Below are positions 35,191-44,498 of a stretch of DNA of 64,000 nt, piece by piece. Both the position numbers and the translations under genes were made by a program. Under the pieces are notes generated by a model. That model was given only the letters and a program-made list of their open reading frames with translations, had not been told where the DNA came from and did no database searches. Numbering within the stretch: the stretch's first letter is position 1; each line of letters opens with the position of its first letter. This DNA is from Pseudomonas sp. R-28-1W-6. GTDB lineage: Bacteria; Pseudomonadota; Gammaproteobacteria; Pseudomonadales; Pseudomonadaceae. The DNA lies in assembly GCF_009799925.1 (NCBI RefSeq), contig NZ_WELK01000005.1, positions 84,404 through 148,403 of the forward strand, given 5' to 3'.

Positions 35191-38100
35191 ATGTCCTTCA
35201 ACCTCTCCGAATGGGCGTTGCGCAACCGCGCGGTGGTCCTCTACTTCATGCTGGTGATCGCCGTGGTCGGCGCCATCTCCTACACCAAGCTGGGGCAGAG
35301 CGAGGACCCGCCCTTCACCTTCAAGGCCATGGTCATCCGCACCGACTGGCCGGGCGCCACCGCCGAGCAGATCTCGCGCCAGGTCACCGAGCGCATCGAA
35401 CGCAAGGTCATGGAAACCGGCGACTACCAGCTGGTCATGTCCTACTCGCGTCCCGGCGAGTCGGTGGTCACCTTCATGGCCCGCGACAACATCCTGTCGA
35501 AGAACATTCCCGATCTCTGGTACCAGATCCGCAAGAAGGTCGGCGACATCCGCCACACCCTGCCGCCGGACGTCCGCGGGCCGTTCTTCAACGACGAATT
35601 CGGCACCACCTTCGGCAACATCTACGCCCTGACCGGCGAAGGCTTCGACTACGCCGTGCTCAAGGACTACGCCGACCGCCTGCAACTGCAGCTGCAGCGG
35701 GTCAAGGACGTGGGCAAGGTCGAGCTGATCGGCCTGCAGGACGAGAAGATCTGGATCGAGCTGTCCAACGTCAAGCTGGCCACCCTAGGCCTGCCGCTGG
35801 CGGTGGTGCAGCAGGCGCTGGAGGAGCAGAACGCAGTGGCTTCCTCGGGTTTCTTCGAGGCCACCACCGACCGCGTGCAGTTGCGCGTGTCCGGCAGCTT
35901 CGAGACGGTCGACGAGATCCGCGACTTCCCCATTCGCGTCGGCGACCGCACCTTCCGCATCGGCGACGTGGCCGAGGTGCACCGCGGCTTCAATGACCCG
36001 CCCGCGCCGCGCATGCGCTTCATGGATCAGGACGCGATCGGCCTGGCCGTGTCGATGAAGGCCGGTGGCGACATCCTGGTGCTCGGCGAAGCGCTGGAGC
36101 AGGAGTTCGCCCGCCTGCAGCAGACCCTGCCGGTCGGCATGGAGCTGCGCAAGGTCTCCGACCAGCCTGCGGCGGTGAAGACCGGGGTCGGCGAGTTCAT
36201 CCAGGTGCTGGTCGAGGCGCTGATCATCGTGCTGCTGGTGAGCTTCTTCTCCCTCGGCCTGCGCACCGGCCTGGTGGTGGCGTTTTCGATCCCGCTGGTG
36301 CTGGCGATGACCTTTGCCCTGATGCACTACTTCGGCATCGGCCTGCACAAGATTTCCCTCGGCGCCCTGGTGCTGGCGCTCGGCCTGATGGTGGACGACG
36401 CGATCATTGCCGTGGAGATGATGGCGATCAAGATGGAGCAGGGCTACGACCGGCTCAAGGCGGCCAGCTTCGCCTGGACCAGCACGGCCTTCCCGATGCT
36501 TACCGGCACCCTGATCACCGCCGCCGGCTTCCTGCCGATCGCCACCGCGCAATCGGGCACTGGGGAGTACACCCGTTCGATCTTCCAGGTGGTGACCATC
36601 GCCCTGCTGGTGTCCTGGGTCGCCGCCGTGGTGTTCGTGCCGTACCTGGGCGACCGCCTGCTGCCGGACCTGGCCAAGCTGCATGCGAAGAAGCATGGCG
36701 GCAGCGTCGGCGGCCATGATCCGTACTCGACCACCTTCTACCAGACGGTGCGCGAAGTGGTGGAGTGGTGCGTGCGCCGCCGGCGCACGGTGATCCTGGT
36801 CACCGTCGGCCTGTTCGTCGCCTCGGTGGTGTTGTTCCGCTTCGTGCCGCAGCAGTTCTTCCCGGCATCCGGACGCCTGGAACTGATGATCGACCTCAAG
36901 CTCACCGAGGGCTCGTCGCTCAAGGCCACCGAGGAGCAGGTCAAGCGCCTGGAGGCACGCCTCAAGGAGCACGACGGTATCGAGAACTACGTGGCCTATG
37001 TCGGCACCGGTTCGCCGCGCTTCTACCTGCCGCTGGACCAGCAGCTGCCGGCGACCCGTTTCGCCCAGGTGGTGGTGCTGGCCAAGTCGATCGAGGACCG
37101 CGAGGCGCTGCGTGTCTGGCTGATCGATGTGCTCAACGACGAGTTCCCGACCTTGCGCACCCGCGTCTCGCGCCTGGAGAACGGCCCGCCGGTGGGCTAC
37201 CCGATCCAGTTCCGCGTCTCCGGCGAGCATATCGACGAGGTCCGCGCGATTGCCCGCCAGGTGGCCGACAAGGTGCGCGAGAACAGCCATGTGTCCAACG
37301 TGCATTTGAACTGGGAAGAACCGAGCAAGGTGGTCTACCTGAACATCGACCAGGAGCGCGCCCGCGCCCTGGGGGTGAGCACCGCCGATGTCTCGCGCTT
37401 CCTGCAGAGTTCGCTGTCCGGTTCCAGCGTCAGTCAGTTCCGCGAGGGCAACGAGCTGATCGAGATCCTCCTGCGCGGCACCGTGCGCGAGCGCCAGCAG
37501 CTGGAGCTGCTGCCGAGCCTGGCGGTGCCGATCAGCAACGGCAAGAGCGTGGCGCTGTCGCAGATCGCCACCCTGGAATACGGCTTCGAGGAAGGCGTGA
37601 TCTGGCACCGCGACCGCCTGCCGACCGTCACCGTGCTGGGCGACATCTACGGCGGCGAGCAGCCGGCCGGGCTGGTCAAGCAGATCCTGCCGACCCTGCA
37701 GCCGATCCGCGATGCGCTGCCCAGCGGCTACCTGCTGGAGGTCGGCGGCACGGTCGAGGACTCGGCGCGCGGGCAGAAGTCGGTGAACGCCGGGGTGCCG
37801 CTGTTCATCCTGGTGGTGATGACCCTGCTGGTGCTGCAGCTGAAGAGCATCTCGCGCTCGGTTATGGTGTTCCTCACCGCGCCGCTGGGGCTGATCGGCG
37901 TGACCCTGTTCCTGCTGGTGTTCCAGCAGCCGTTCGGCTTCGTCGCCATGCTCGGCACCATCGCCCTGTCGGGGATGATCATGCGCAACTCGGTGATCCT
38001 CATCGACCAGATCGAGCAGGATATCGCCGCCGGCCAGGACCGCTGGCACGCCATCATCGAGGCCACGGTGCGGCGCTTCCGCCCCATCGTGCTGACCGCC

Positions 38101-38262
38101 CTGGCGGCGGTGCTGGCGATGATCCCGCTGTCGCGCAGCGTGTTCTTCGGGCCTATGGCGGTGGCCATCATGGGCGGCCTGATCGTCGCCACGGCGCTGA
38201 CCCTGCTGTTCCTGCCGGCGTTGTACGCGGCCTGGTTCAAGGTCAAGGAAGTCGAGGCGTAA
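35191..38262 (+). CDS. mexK: RND multidrug efflux transporter, MexK-like
   Basis: 1023 residues. Twelve-helix RND architecture with two large periplasmic loops. It begins LSEWALRNRAVVLYFMLVIAVVGAISY. The proton-relay pair Asp402-Asp403 is in LVLALGLMVDDAIIAVEMM of TM4. The N-terminal loop motifs DWPGATAEQISRQVTERIE and the C-terminal GMIMRNSVILIDQIEQD and RFRPIVLTALAAVLAMIPL are typical of efflux pumps of the AcrB superfamily. It should expel drugs such as triclosan or macrolides by proton antiport if it is a true MexK orthologue. ATG 35191 follows a GGGGAG box. A strong terminator follows. Confidence 0.92.
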   Translation: MSFNLSEWALRNRAVVLYFMLVIAVVGAISYTKLGQSEDPPFTFKAMVIRTDWPGATAEQISRQVTERIERKVMETGDYQLVMSYSRPGESVVTFMARDNILSKNIPDLWYQIRKKVGDIRHTLPPDVRGPFFNDEFGTTFGNIYALTGEGFDYAVLKDYADRLQLQLQRVKDVGKVELIGLQDEKIWIELSNVKLATLGLPLAVVQQALEEQNAVASSGFFEATTDRVQLRVSGSFETVDEIRDFPIRVGDRTFRIGDVAEVHRGFNDPPAPRMRFMDQDAIGLAVSMKAGGDILVLGEALEQEFARLQQTLPVGMELRKVSDQPAAVKTGVGEFIQVLVEALIIVLLVSFFSLGLRTGLVVAFSIPLVLAMTFALMHYFGIGLHKISLGALVLALGLMVDDAIIAVEMMAIKMEQGYDRLKAASFAWTSTAFPMLTGTLITAAGFLPIATAQSGTGEYTRSIFQVVTIALLVSWVAAVVFVPYLGDRLLPDLAKLHAKKHGGSVGGHDPYSTTFYQTVREVVEWCVRRRRTVILVTVGLFVASVVLFRFVPQQFFPASGRLELMIDLKLTEGSSLKATEEQVKRLEARLKEHDGIENYVAYVGTGSPRFYLPLDQQLPATRFAQVVVLAKSIEDREALRVWLIDVLNDEFPTLRTRVSRLENGPPVGYPIQFRVSGEHIDEVRAIARQVADKVRENSHVSNVHLNWEEPSKVVYLNIDQERARALGVSTADVSRFLQSSLSGSSVSQFREGNELIEILLRGTVRERQQLELLPSLAVPISNGKSVALSQIATLEYGFEEGVIWHRDRLPTVTVLGDIYGGEQPAGLVKQILPTLQPIRDALPSGYLLEVGGTVEDSARGQKSVNAGVPLFILVVMTLLVLQLKSISRSVMVFLTAPLGLIGVTLFLLVFQQPFGFVAMLGTIALSGMIMRNSVILIDQIEQDIAAGQDRWHAIIEATVRRFRPIVLTALAAVLAMIPLSRSVFFGPMAVAIMGGLIVATALTLLFLPALYAAWFKVKEVEA

Positions 38263-38276
38263 GCCAGACAGGCAAG

Positions 38277-38307
38277 AAAAAGCCCCGCCAGAGTGCGGGG
38301 CTTTTTT
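38277..38307. terminator. Bidirectional rho-independent terminator after the RND genes
   Basis: A-tract plus AGCCCCGC (38281-38288), six-base loop, GCGGGGCT (38295-38302) and a T run to 38307. The flanking A and T tracts let it serve both the plus-strand efflux operon and the convergent DUF4197 gene. Confidence 0.92.
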
Positions 38308-38323
38308 GTCGGGGCTCAAGCGA

Positions 38324-39001
38324 TCAGAGCGCGCCGAACACCTTCTTGGCCAGGCTGGTCGCCGCTTCGGCCGGGTTCTCGCGGATGCTCGCTTCCTGTT
38401 CGGCGATCATCTTGAACAGGCCGTCCAGCGCCTGCTCGGTGACGTAGTTCTCGACGTTGGCGCTCTTCGCATCGACCACGCCGAAGGCGGCGGCCTGGCC
38501 GGCGAAGCTGTTGTACTGCTTGACCAGGCCGACCTGGTCGGTGGCCTGCTTGACGATGGGCAGGAACTTGGCGCGGATCTGCTCGCGGCTGGTCTTGTTC
38601 AGGTACTGGGTGGCGGCATCGTTCGGCCCGGCGAGGATGCTCTTGGCATCGGTCACCGTCATCTTCTTCACCGCATCCACCAGCAGCGCCTGGGCCTGCG
38701 GCACGGCCGCCTCGGCGGCCTGGTTCATGCTGGCTTCGAGCTGGTCGACCTGCTCGCCCATGCCCATCATCTTCATGGTCTTGGCCGCCTTGCCGAGCTT
38801 GCCCGGCAGTTCGATGCGCACTTCCTCGTTGTCGCTGAAGCCGCCGGGCTTGCCCAGTTGCTGCACGGCGGCCTGCGCGCCCTGGGTCAGGGCATCCTTG
38901 AGCCCGCTGCTGGCGTCGGTCTGGCTGAGGTCGGCGAGGGACAGGGCGAAGGCATTGGCGGACAACAGCAGGCCGGCGGCCAGGGCGGTGAGGCGGAGCA
39001 T
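38324..39001 (-). CDS. DUF4197 family secreted protein
   Basis: 225 residues. Signal peptide 1-20 (RLTALAAGLLLSANAFA), so exported to the periplasm. The mature region matches DUF4197: LADLSQTDASSGLKDALTQGAQAAVQQLG, VRIELPGKLGKAAKTMKMMGMGEQVDQLEASMNQAAEAAVP, and a helical C terminus AEAATSLAKKVFGAL. No activity is known for the family. ATG 39001 has an AAGGAA box; the frame's long upstream extension to 39793 overlaps the methyltransferase gene and is rejected. It converges on the RND operon across the shared terminator. Confidence 0.87.
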   Translation of the reverse strand: MLRLTALAAGLLLSANAFALSLADLSQTDASSGLKDALTQGAQAAVQQLGKPGGFSDNEEVRIELPGKLGKAAKTMKMMGMGEQVDQLEASMNQAAEAAVPQAQALLVDAVKKMTVTDAKSILAGPNDAATQYLNKTSREQIRAKFLPIVKQATDQVGLVKQYNSFAGQAAAFGVVDAKSANVENYVTEQALDGLFKMIAEQEASIRENPAEAATSLAKKVFGAL

Positions 39002-39072
39002 GGGGATTTCCTTATGGCGGTGGGAATCGGGCGAGCTTAGCGGACTGGGGCAGTGACGCCAAACCGCTTGGC

Positions 39073-40035
39073 TCAGGGGGCGGCGGCCTCGGCAGGCGGC
39101 TGGCGGGTGAACACCAGGGCCTTCAGGGCGCTGTCGGCGCTGATGTCGGCGAACTCCGGCGGGTTGTCCAGGCGTTCGGCGAAGCGCAGGTCCGGTGCCG
39201 CGCTGGCCATGCCGTCGATCAGGAAGTCGGGGCCGATGCTCGGGTCGTTGAAGCAGGCCAGTACGCTGCCACTGGCGCCGAGCAGGTCCGGCAGGCGGCG
39301 CAGGATCTTCTGGTAGTCCTTGGTCAGAACGAAGCTGCCCTTCTGGAACGAGGGCGGGTCGATGATGATCAGGTCGTAGGGTGCGTACTTCTTCACCTTG
39401 CTCCAGGACTTGAACAGCTCGTGGCCGAGGAAGCTGACGCGGCTGAGGTCGTGCCGGTTCAGCCGGTGATTGTCCCGGCCGCGGCTGAGGGCTGCCTTGG
39501 CCATGTCCAGGTTGACCACCTGCTCGGCGCCGCCGGCGATGGCGGCGACGGAGAAGCCGCAGGTGTAGGCGAAGAGGTTGAGCACGCGCTTGCCCGCCGC
39601 CTGTTCCTGGACCCAGCGCCGGCCATGGCGCATGTCGAGGAACAGTCCGGTGTTCTGGAAGCGGCCCAGGTCCAGCTGGAAGCGCAGGCCGTTCTCGACC
39701 ACCACGCAGCCCTCCAGCGGCTCGCCCAGCAGCCATTGCGCGCCGTTGTCCTGGCGGTAGCGGTGCTGCAACAGCAGGCTGTGCGCCCCGCACTGTTGCC
39801 AGGCGGGGGAGGCGGTCAGCGCCAGCAGCATGGCCTCCAGGGCGTTCAGCTCCTCCGCCTCGGGCTGGCGAAACAGCGCCACCAGCAGCACGCCCTGCAG
39901 CCAGTCGAGGGTCAGGTGTTCGAGCCCCGGCCAGCAGCGGCCGCGGCCGTGGAACAGGCGCCGCACTTCGTCGGGCGGCGGGCTCAAGGCCGAGAGCAGG
40001 TGCTGGTGCAGGGTGGCGAGGGCTGCTGGGGTCAT
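39073..40035 (-). CDS. Class I SAM-dependent methyltransferase, RlmI/RlmK-like
   Basis: 320 residues. The C-terminal Rossmann methyltransferase domain is clear: QNTGLFLDMRHGRRWVQEQA, KRVLNLFAYTCGFSVAAIAGGAEQVVNLDMAKAAL, and the catalytic IIIDPPSFQKGSFVLTKDY with a DPPSF motif (as in 23S rRNA m5C and m7G methylases of the RlmI/RlmK class). The N-terminal 100 residues are not a PUA domain that I recognise. Probably a 23S rRNA methyltransferase, but the target base is not assigned. It lies between the DUF4197 gene and plsB, all on the minus strand with separate spacing. Confidence 0.82.
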   Translation of the reverse strand: MTPAALATLHQHLLSALSPPPDEVRRLFHGRGRCWPGLEHLTLDWLQGVLLVALFRQPEAEELNALEAMLLALTASPAWQQCGAHSLLLQHRYRQDNGAQWLLGEPLEGCVVVENGLRFQLDLGRFQNTGLFLDMRHGRRWVQEQAAGKRVLNLFAYTCGFSVAAIAGGAEQVVNLDMAKAALSRGRDNHRLNRHDLSRVSFLGHELFKSWSKVKKYAPYDLIIIDPPSFQKGSFVLTKDYQKILRRLPDLLGASGSVLACFNDPSIGPDFLIDGMASAAPDLRFAERLDNPPEFADISADSALKALVFTRQPPAEAAAP

Positions 40036-40072
40036 GGCTGAGCGTTACCGGTGGCTAAGGGGCTGTGAAAGC

Positions 40073-40100
40073 GACAAGGGCCGCATCGGCGGCCCTTGTC
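40073..40100 (-). terminator. Hairpin downstream of plsB
   Basis: GACAAGGGCCGC-ATCG-GCGGCCCTTGTC is a perfect 12-bp stem starting 18 bp past the plsB stop, followed on the minus strand by GCTTTCACAG. Likely intrinsic terminator with a short T tract. Confidence 0.65.
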
Positions 40101-40118
40101 TCTGCAGGCGCTGGCGGA

Positions 40119-42605
40119 TCAGGCTGCGTCCTCGGCATCCTCGCCGCGTTCCAGCGCGACCTGGCGGATCGACAGGCGGATCTCCGCCGGCAGCACGCGC
40201 TTGGCCGCGCCCTCGGCCAGTTCGGCCAGTTGCGGGTGGTGGCTGAGCTTGCCGGCGCTGTCCTGGCGCAGCACGCCCTCGTCGAGCAGGGTCTGGATGA
40301 AGTGGCGGAACAGGCTCTTGTCGAAGAACTCCGGGGCATTCAGGCCATGCAGGATCGACAGGCGCTGGGCCATGACCACGCAGAGGTTCTCCAGCTCCTC
40401 GGCCGACAGCACGTTCTGCCCGGCGTTGCTCAGCAGGGCGGTGGCCATGTAGAAGCGCTGCAGGGTCTGCACGATGGCGCGGGCCAGCAGGGTGAGCAGG
40501 ACGAACTGACGCGAGCTCGGTGCCGGGCGGATGTACACATCGTCTTCCTGACGCAGCAGGCCCTGTTCGACGAAGGCCGCCAGCCACTGGTCGACCACGC
40601 CTTCCAGCTCCTCGCGCGACCAGCGGATGAACAGCTCGGACTGCAGGTACGGATACAGCGCCGTGGTGTAGCGCAGGATCTGCTCGCGGCTCATCCGCGA
40701 GCTGCTCTGGAAGAAGCTCGCCAGCAGCGCCGGCAGGGCGAAGATGTGCAGTACGTTGTTGCGGTAGTAGGTCATCAGGACAGCATTCTGCTCGTCCAGG
40801 TAGAGGATCTTGCCCAGCGCGTCCTTCTGCTCGGCCAGCAGGTCCATGCTCTGCACGTAGCGGATCAGCGCGGCGCCGTCGCCTTCCGGCAGGGTCGCGT
40901 GGGGCGAGTAGGGCACCTGGCGCAGCAGGGCCAGGTACAGATCGAGCACCCGCACCAGGCTCTTCTCGTCCAGCGCCAGCTTGGCTGTCGAGAGCAGGGC
41001 CAGGCCGACCAGGTTGACCGGATTGACCGCCGCAGCCTCGTTGAGGTGCTGCGCCACGCGCTCGCCGAGGCGGTTGGTGGTGCTGTTCAGCCAGTCCGGG
41101 CGAAACTGCGGGCCATGGTCCTGGCTGCGCCAGTCCGGCTGCTCCGCATCGAGGAACTCGGCCAGCTTGATCGGCTCGCCGAAGTTGACCCAGACGCTGC
41201 CGAAGCGCTGTTTGCGGATGGCGCTGATGACCTTGAAGATGTCGAAAATCGACTCCTTCTTCTTCGCCGCGCCGCGCAGCTCGCCCAGGTAGGTGCGGCC
41301 TTCCAGCACGCGCTCGTAGCCGATATACACCGGCACGAACACCACCGGCAGGCGGCTGGAGCGCAGGAAGCTGCGCAGGGTGATGGCCAGCATGCCGGTC
41401 TTCGGCTGCAGCATGCGCCCGGTGCGCGAGCGGCCGCCTTCGACGAAGTACTCCACCGGGAAGCCGCGGCTGAACAGGGTGTGCAGGTATTCGTTGAACA
41501 CCGCGGTGTACAGCGGGTTGCCCTTGAAGGTGCGGCGCATGAAGAAGGCGCCGCCGCGGCGCAGCAGGCCGCCGATCACCGGCATATTGAGGTTGATCCC
41601 GGCGGCGATATGCGGCGGCGTTAACCCATTCCTGAACAGCAGGTAGGACAACAGCAGGTAGTCGATGTGGCTGCGGTGGCAGGGCACATAGATCACCTCG
41701 TGGCCGTGGGCCACTTCACGCACGGCGTCGATATGGTTGACCTGGATGCCTTCGTACAGCTTGTTCCAGAACCAGCTGAGTACTAGTTCGAGGAAGCGGA
41801 TGGCGGTGTAGGTGTAGTCCGAGGCGATCTCGTTGCCGTAGCGCAGGGCCTGGGCCTCGGCCTTGTCCAGGCTGATCTTCTCGCGCTCGACTTCGTCGAG
41901 GATCGCCTGGCGTACCTGCGGGCCGTGGATCAGGCCCTTGACCAGGTTGCGCCGGTGCGACACGTCGGGGCCGATCACCGCCGCCTTCTGATTGCGGAAG
42001 TGCACGCGCAGGATGCGCTGGGCCATGCGCTGGGTGCGCTGCAGGCCCTTGTCCTGGGCCAGCAGCTCGCGCAGGTGGATCGGCGCGGAGAACTGCACGC
42101 GGGTCTTGCGGCCGAGGATCAGGATGCTCACCAGCTTGCGCAGGCGCCCGGTGACCGCCCAGCTGTCGGCGAACAGCAGTTTCCACGGGCTGGTCTCGCG
42201 GTCCGGCGACTGGCCCCAGAACACGCTGACCGGGATGATTTGCGCGTCTTCTACCGCGTTGCGTTCGAGGGCGGCCAGGGTGCGTACCAGCGCCGGCGGC
42301 GCGCCGCGCTTGTCATGCCCGCCGAACCAGCCCGGCTCGGGGGTCAGGTAGAAGAACGCGGCGGGTTCGATCTGCTCGCCGATCGCTACCGGCAGCACCG
42401 GGCGTGGCAGGCCGGCCTTGCTGCATTCCGTGTCGACCACTGCCAGGTCGCTCGCCGAAGGCTGCTGCAGCACGTAGAACACCGGCTTGCTGCGGTCGAG
42501 CTTGAGAGTGAAGGCGGACTGGTTGATGGTTTCCGAGCGCACCCAGAGGTACAGCACACGGCGTAGGGCACCAAAAACGAGACGGCGGAAGGGCGAGCGG
42601 GTCAT
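40119..42605 (-). CDS. plsB: Glycerol-3-phosphate 1-O-acyltransferase
   Basis: 828 residues, the long PlsB form. The acyltransferase HX4D motif is CHRSHIDY with His310 and Asp315; later blocks are [25 protein letters not shown] and [13 protein letters not shown]. It transfers an acyl chain from acyl-CoA or acyl-ACP to the sn-1 position of glycerol 3-phosphate at the inner membrane, starting phospholipid synthesis. ATG 42605 ([16 protein letters not shown]) is chosen over the in-frame start six codons upstream. It diverges from the Gld-type ABC operon, with 236 bp between the starts. Confidence 0.95.
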   Translation of the reverse strand: MTRSPFRRLVFGALRRVLYLWVRSETINQSAFTLKLDRSKPVFYVLQQPSASDLAVVDTECSKAGLPRPVLPVAIGEQIEPAAFFYLTPEPGWFGGHDKRGAPPALVRTLAALERNAVEDAQIIPVSVFWGQSPDRETSPWKLLFADSWAVTGRLRKLVSILILGRKTRVQFSAPIHLRELLAQDKGLQRTQRMAQRILRVHFRNQKAAVIGPDVSHRRNLVKGLIHGPQVRQAILDEVEREKISLDKAEAQALRYGNEIASDYTYTAIRFLELVLSWFWNKLYEGIQVNHIDAVREVAHGHEVIYVPCHRSHIDYLLLSYLLFRNGLTPPHIAAGINLNMPVIGGLLRRGGAFFMRRTFKGNPLYTAVFNEYLHTLFSRGFPVEYFVEGGRSRTGRMLQPKTGMLAITLRSFLRSSRLPVVFVPVYIGYERVLEGRTYLGELRGAAKKKESIFDIFKVISAIRKQRFGSVWVNFGEPIKLAEFLDAEQPDWRSQDHGPQFRPDWLNSTTNRLGERVAQHLNEAAAVNPVNLVGLALLSTAKLALDEKSLVRVLDLYLALLRQVPYSPHATLPEGDGAALIRYVQSMDLLAEQKDALGKILYLDEQNAVLMTYYRNNVLHIFALPALLASFFQSSSRMSREQILRYTTALYPYLQSELFIRWSREELEGVVDQWLAAFVEQGLLRQEDDVYIRPAPSSRQFVLLTLLARAIVQTLQRFYMATALLSNAGQNVLSAEELENLCVVMAQRLSILHGLNAPEFFDKSLFRHFIQTLLDEGVLRQDSAGKLSHHPQLAELAEGAAKRVLPAEIRLSIRQVALERGEDAEDAA

Positions 42606-42738
42606 ACGGACTCTGCGGGGCAATCAAGCGAGCATTTGCTCGGGGGCGCTAGTTTGCCGCATCACCCGCCCCGCGGCAAAACCGATATGGCGCCGGCAGG
42701 CGGGAAAAAACCGGCAACTTTTCGCGAACAATGCGGTC

Positions 42739-42768
42739 TTGCATTGCCGACGACCGACTCCTTATAGT
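42739..42768 (+). promoter_or_regulatory. Probable sigma70 promoter for the Gld-type ABC operon
   Basis: TTGCAT at 42739-42744 and TATAGT at 42763-42768 are separated by 18 bp, about 70 bp upstream of the first ABC gene. An imperfect hairpin (GGGCCCG at 42785 with CGGGCC at 42817) lies between it and the start codon. Confidence 0.5.
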
Positions 42769-42841
42769 CCGGCCGGCATTTATCGGGCCCGTTTCACGCG
42801 CGGCGTGGCGCGGCGGGCCTTTATCGCGATGGTGAGAGGCC

Positions 42842-43765
42842 ATGATCGAAATAAGAAACCTGACCAAGCGTTTTGCGGGACACACGGCCGTCGACGGCCT
42901 GTCGTTCACTGTCCAGCAGGGGGAAGTGCTGGGCTTTCTCGGTCCCAACGGGGCCGGCAAATCCACCACCATGAAGATGTTGACCGGCTTCCTCGCGCCG
43001 ACTTCCGGCACGGCGAGCATTCTCGGCTGCGACATCCAGCGCCAGACCCTCAAGGCCCAGCAGCAGATCGGCTACCTGCCGGAAGGCGCGCCGTGCTACG
43101 GCGACATGACGGTGCGTGGCTTCCTCGAATTCATCGCCGAGGTCCGCGGTTTCCGTGGCGCCGAGAAGAAGCAGCGGGTCAGCCGTGCGGTCGACCAGGT
43201 GGAGCTGGACAAGGTCCTCGGCCAGTCCATCGACACCCTGTCCAAGGGTTTCAAGCGCCGCGTCGGCCTGGCCCAGGCGATCCTGCATGACCCCAAGGTG
43301 CTGATCCTCGACGAGCCCACCGACGGCCTCGACCCGAACCAGAAGCACCAGGTGCGCGGGCTGATCCAGAGCCTGGCCCACGACAAGATCGTCATCATCT
43401 CCACCCATATCCTCGAAGAAGTCAGCGCCGTGTGCACCCGCGCCGTGGTGATCGCCTCCGGCAAGCTGGTTGCCGACGGCACGCCGCTGGAGCTGGAAAG
43501 CCGCTCGCGCTACCACCAGGCCGTCACCCTGGTCAGCCGCGGCGAGTTGGACCAGGCCGCGCTGGCCGCCCTGCCGGGCGTGGCCGGGGTCGAGGAGAAT
43601 CGCAGCGAGCACAGCCTCACCGTGCTGGCCCAGCCGGGCCAGGTGATCTTCCCGCAGGTCAATGCGCTGATTCACCAGCGTGGCTGGCACGTGGAGGAGC
43701 TGGACGTGGAGCGCGGCCGCCTCGATGAAGTATTCCGCAGCCTGACCCGGGGAGAAGCGGCATGA
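42842..43765 (+). CDS. ABC transporter ATP-binding protein, GldA-like
   Basis: 307 residues. Walker A GPNGAGKS (34-41), signature LSKGFKRRVG, Walker B KVLILDEPTDGLDPNQ, and the H-loop STHILEE. The last 90 residues form the C-terminal extension common in GldA/NosF-type ATPases. With the next two genes it forms a Gld-type exporter: ATPase, permease and an auxiliary protein. In gliding bacteria this transporter supports motility; in Pseudomonas its substrate is not known, so no motility role is claimed. The stop overlaps the permease start by four bases. Confidence 0.88.
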   Translation: MIEIRNLTKRFAGHTAVDGLSFTVQQGEVLGFLGPNGAGKSTTMKMLTGFLAPTSGTASILGCDIQRQTLKAQQQIGYLPEGAPCYGDMTVRGFLEFIAEVRGFRGAEKKQRVSRAVDQVELDKVLGQSIDTLSKGFKRRVGLAQAILHDPKVLILDEPTDGLDPNQKHQVRGLIQSLAHDKIVIISTHILEEVSAVCTRAVVIASGKLVADGTPLELESRSRYHQAVTLVSRGELDQAALAALPGVAGVEENRSEHSLTVLAQPGQVIFPQVNALIHQRGWHVEELDVERGRLDEVFRSLTRGEAA

Positions 43766-44496
43766 AGCAGCTACCGGTGGTATTCAAACGCGAGCTGGCC
43801 AGCTACTTCGCCACCCCGCTGGCCTATGTGTTCATCCTGATCTTCCTGGTCCTGTCGGGGGTCTTCACCTTCTACCTGGGCGGTTTCTATGAGGGCGGTC
43901 AGGCCGACCTCAAGGCCTTCTTCGGCTTCCACCCCTGGCTCTACCTGTTCCTGGTGCCGGCTTTGGCCATGCGCCTGTGGGCCGAGGAGCGCAAGTCCGG
44001 CTCCATAGAGCTGCTGATGACCCTGCCGATCACCCGCTTCGACGCGGTCACCGGCAAGTTCCTCGCCGCCTGGGTGTTCGCCGGCATCGCCCTGCTGCTG
44101 ACCTTCCCGATGGTGCTCACGGTCAACTACCTGGGTGAACCGGACAACGGCGCGATCGTCACCGCCTACCTGGGCAGCTGGCTGCTGGCCGGCTCCTACC
44201 TGGCCATCGGCTCGTGCATGTCGGCCCTGGCGAAGAACCAGGTGATCGCCTTCATCCTCGCCGTCAGCGCCTGCTTCCTGTTCATCGTCAGCGGTTTCCC
44301 CATGGTGCTGGATGCCTTCACCGGCTGGGCGCCGCAGTGGCTGCTGGATGCGGTGGCCTCGCTGAGCTTCCTGACCCGCTTCGACGCGATCAGCAAGGGC
44401 GTGATCGACCTGCGCGACCTGCTCTATTTCATCACCCTGATGGCCGCCTGGCTTGCCGCCACCGCCATCGTGGTCGATCTGAAGAAGGCTGACTGA
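43762..44496 (+). CDS. ABC-2 type transporter permease, GldF-like
   Basis: 244 residues with six hydrophobic segments (for example YVFILIFLVLSGVFTFYLGGFY, WLYLFLVPALAMRLWAEERKSGSIELLMTLPI, VIAFILAVSACFLFIVSG). The RLWAEERKSGSIELLMTLPITRFDAVTGKF stretch is the ABC-2 coupling region that contacts the ATPase. It overlaps the ATPase gene by four bases (ATGA type) and ends two bases before the GldG-like gene, so the three are one operon. Probably a homodimeric inner-membrane permease; substrate unknown. Confidence 0.88.
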   Translation: MKQLPVVFKRELASYFATPLAYVFILIFLVLSGVFTFYLGGFYEGGQADLKAFFGFHPWLYLFLVPALAMRLWAEERKSGSIELLMTLPITRFDAVTGKFLAAWVFAGIALLLTFPMVLTVNYLGEPDNGAIVTAYLGSWLLAGSYLAIGSCMSALAKNQVIAFILAVSACFLFIVSGFPMVLDAFTGWAPQWLLDAVASLSFLTRFDAISKGVIDLRDLLYFITLMAAWLAATAIVVDLKKAD

Positions 44497-44498
44497 AG

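Noticed and set aside
35785..38319. Antisense open frame of 844 codons opposite the RND pump gene
   Set aside because: Composition (His, Gln, Asp, Arg-rich) is that of a complementary frame; the pump gene on the other strand has full family similarity.
39002..39793. Extension of the DUF4197 frame upstream
   Set aside because: It runs through the methyltransferase gene, and the ATG at 39001 is directly followed by a signal peptide and preceded by AAGGAA.
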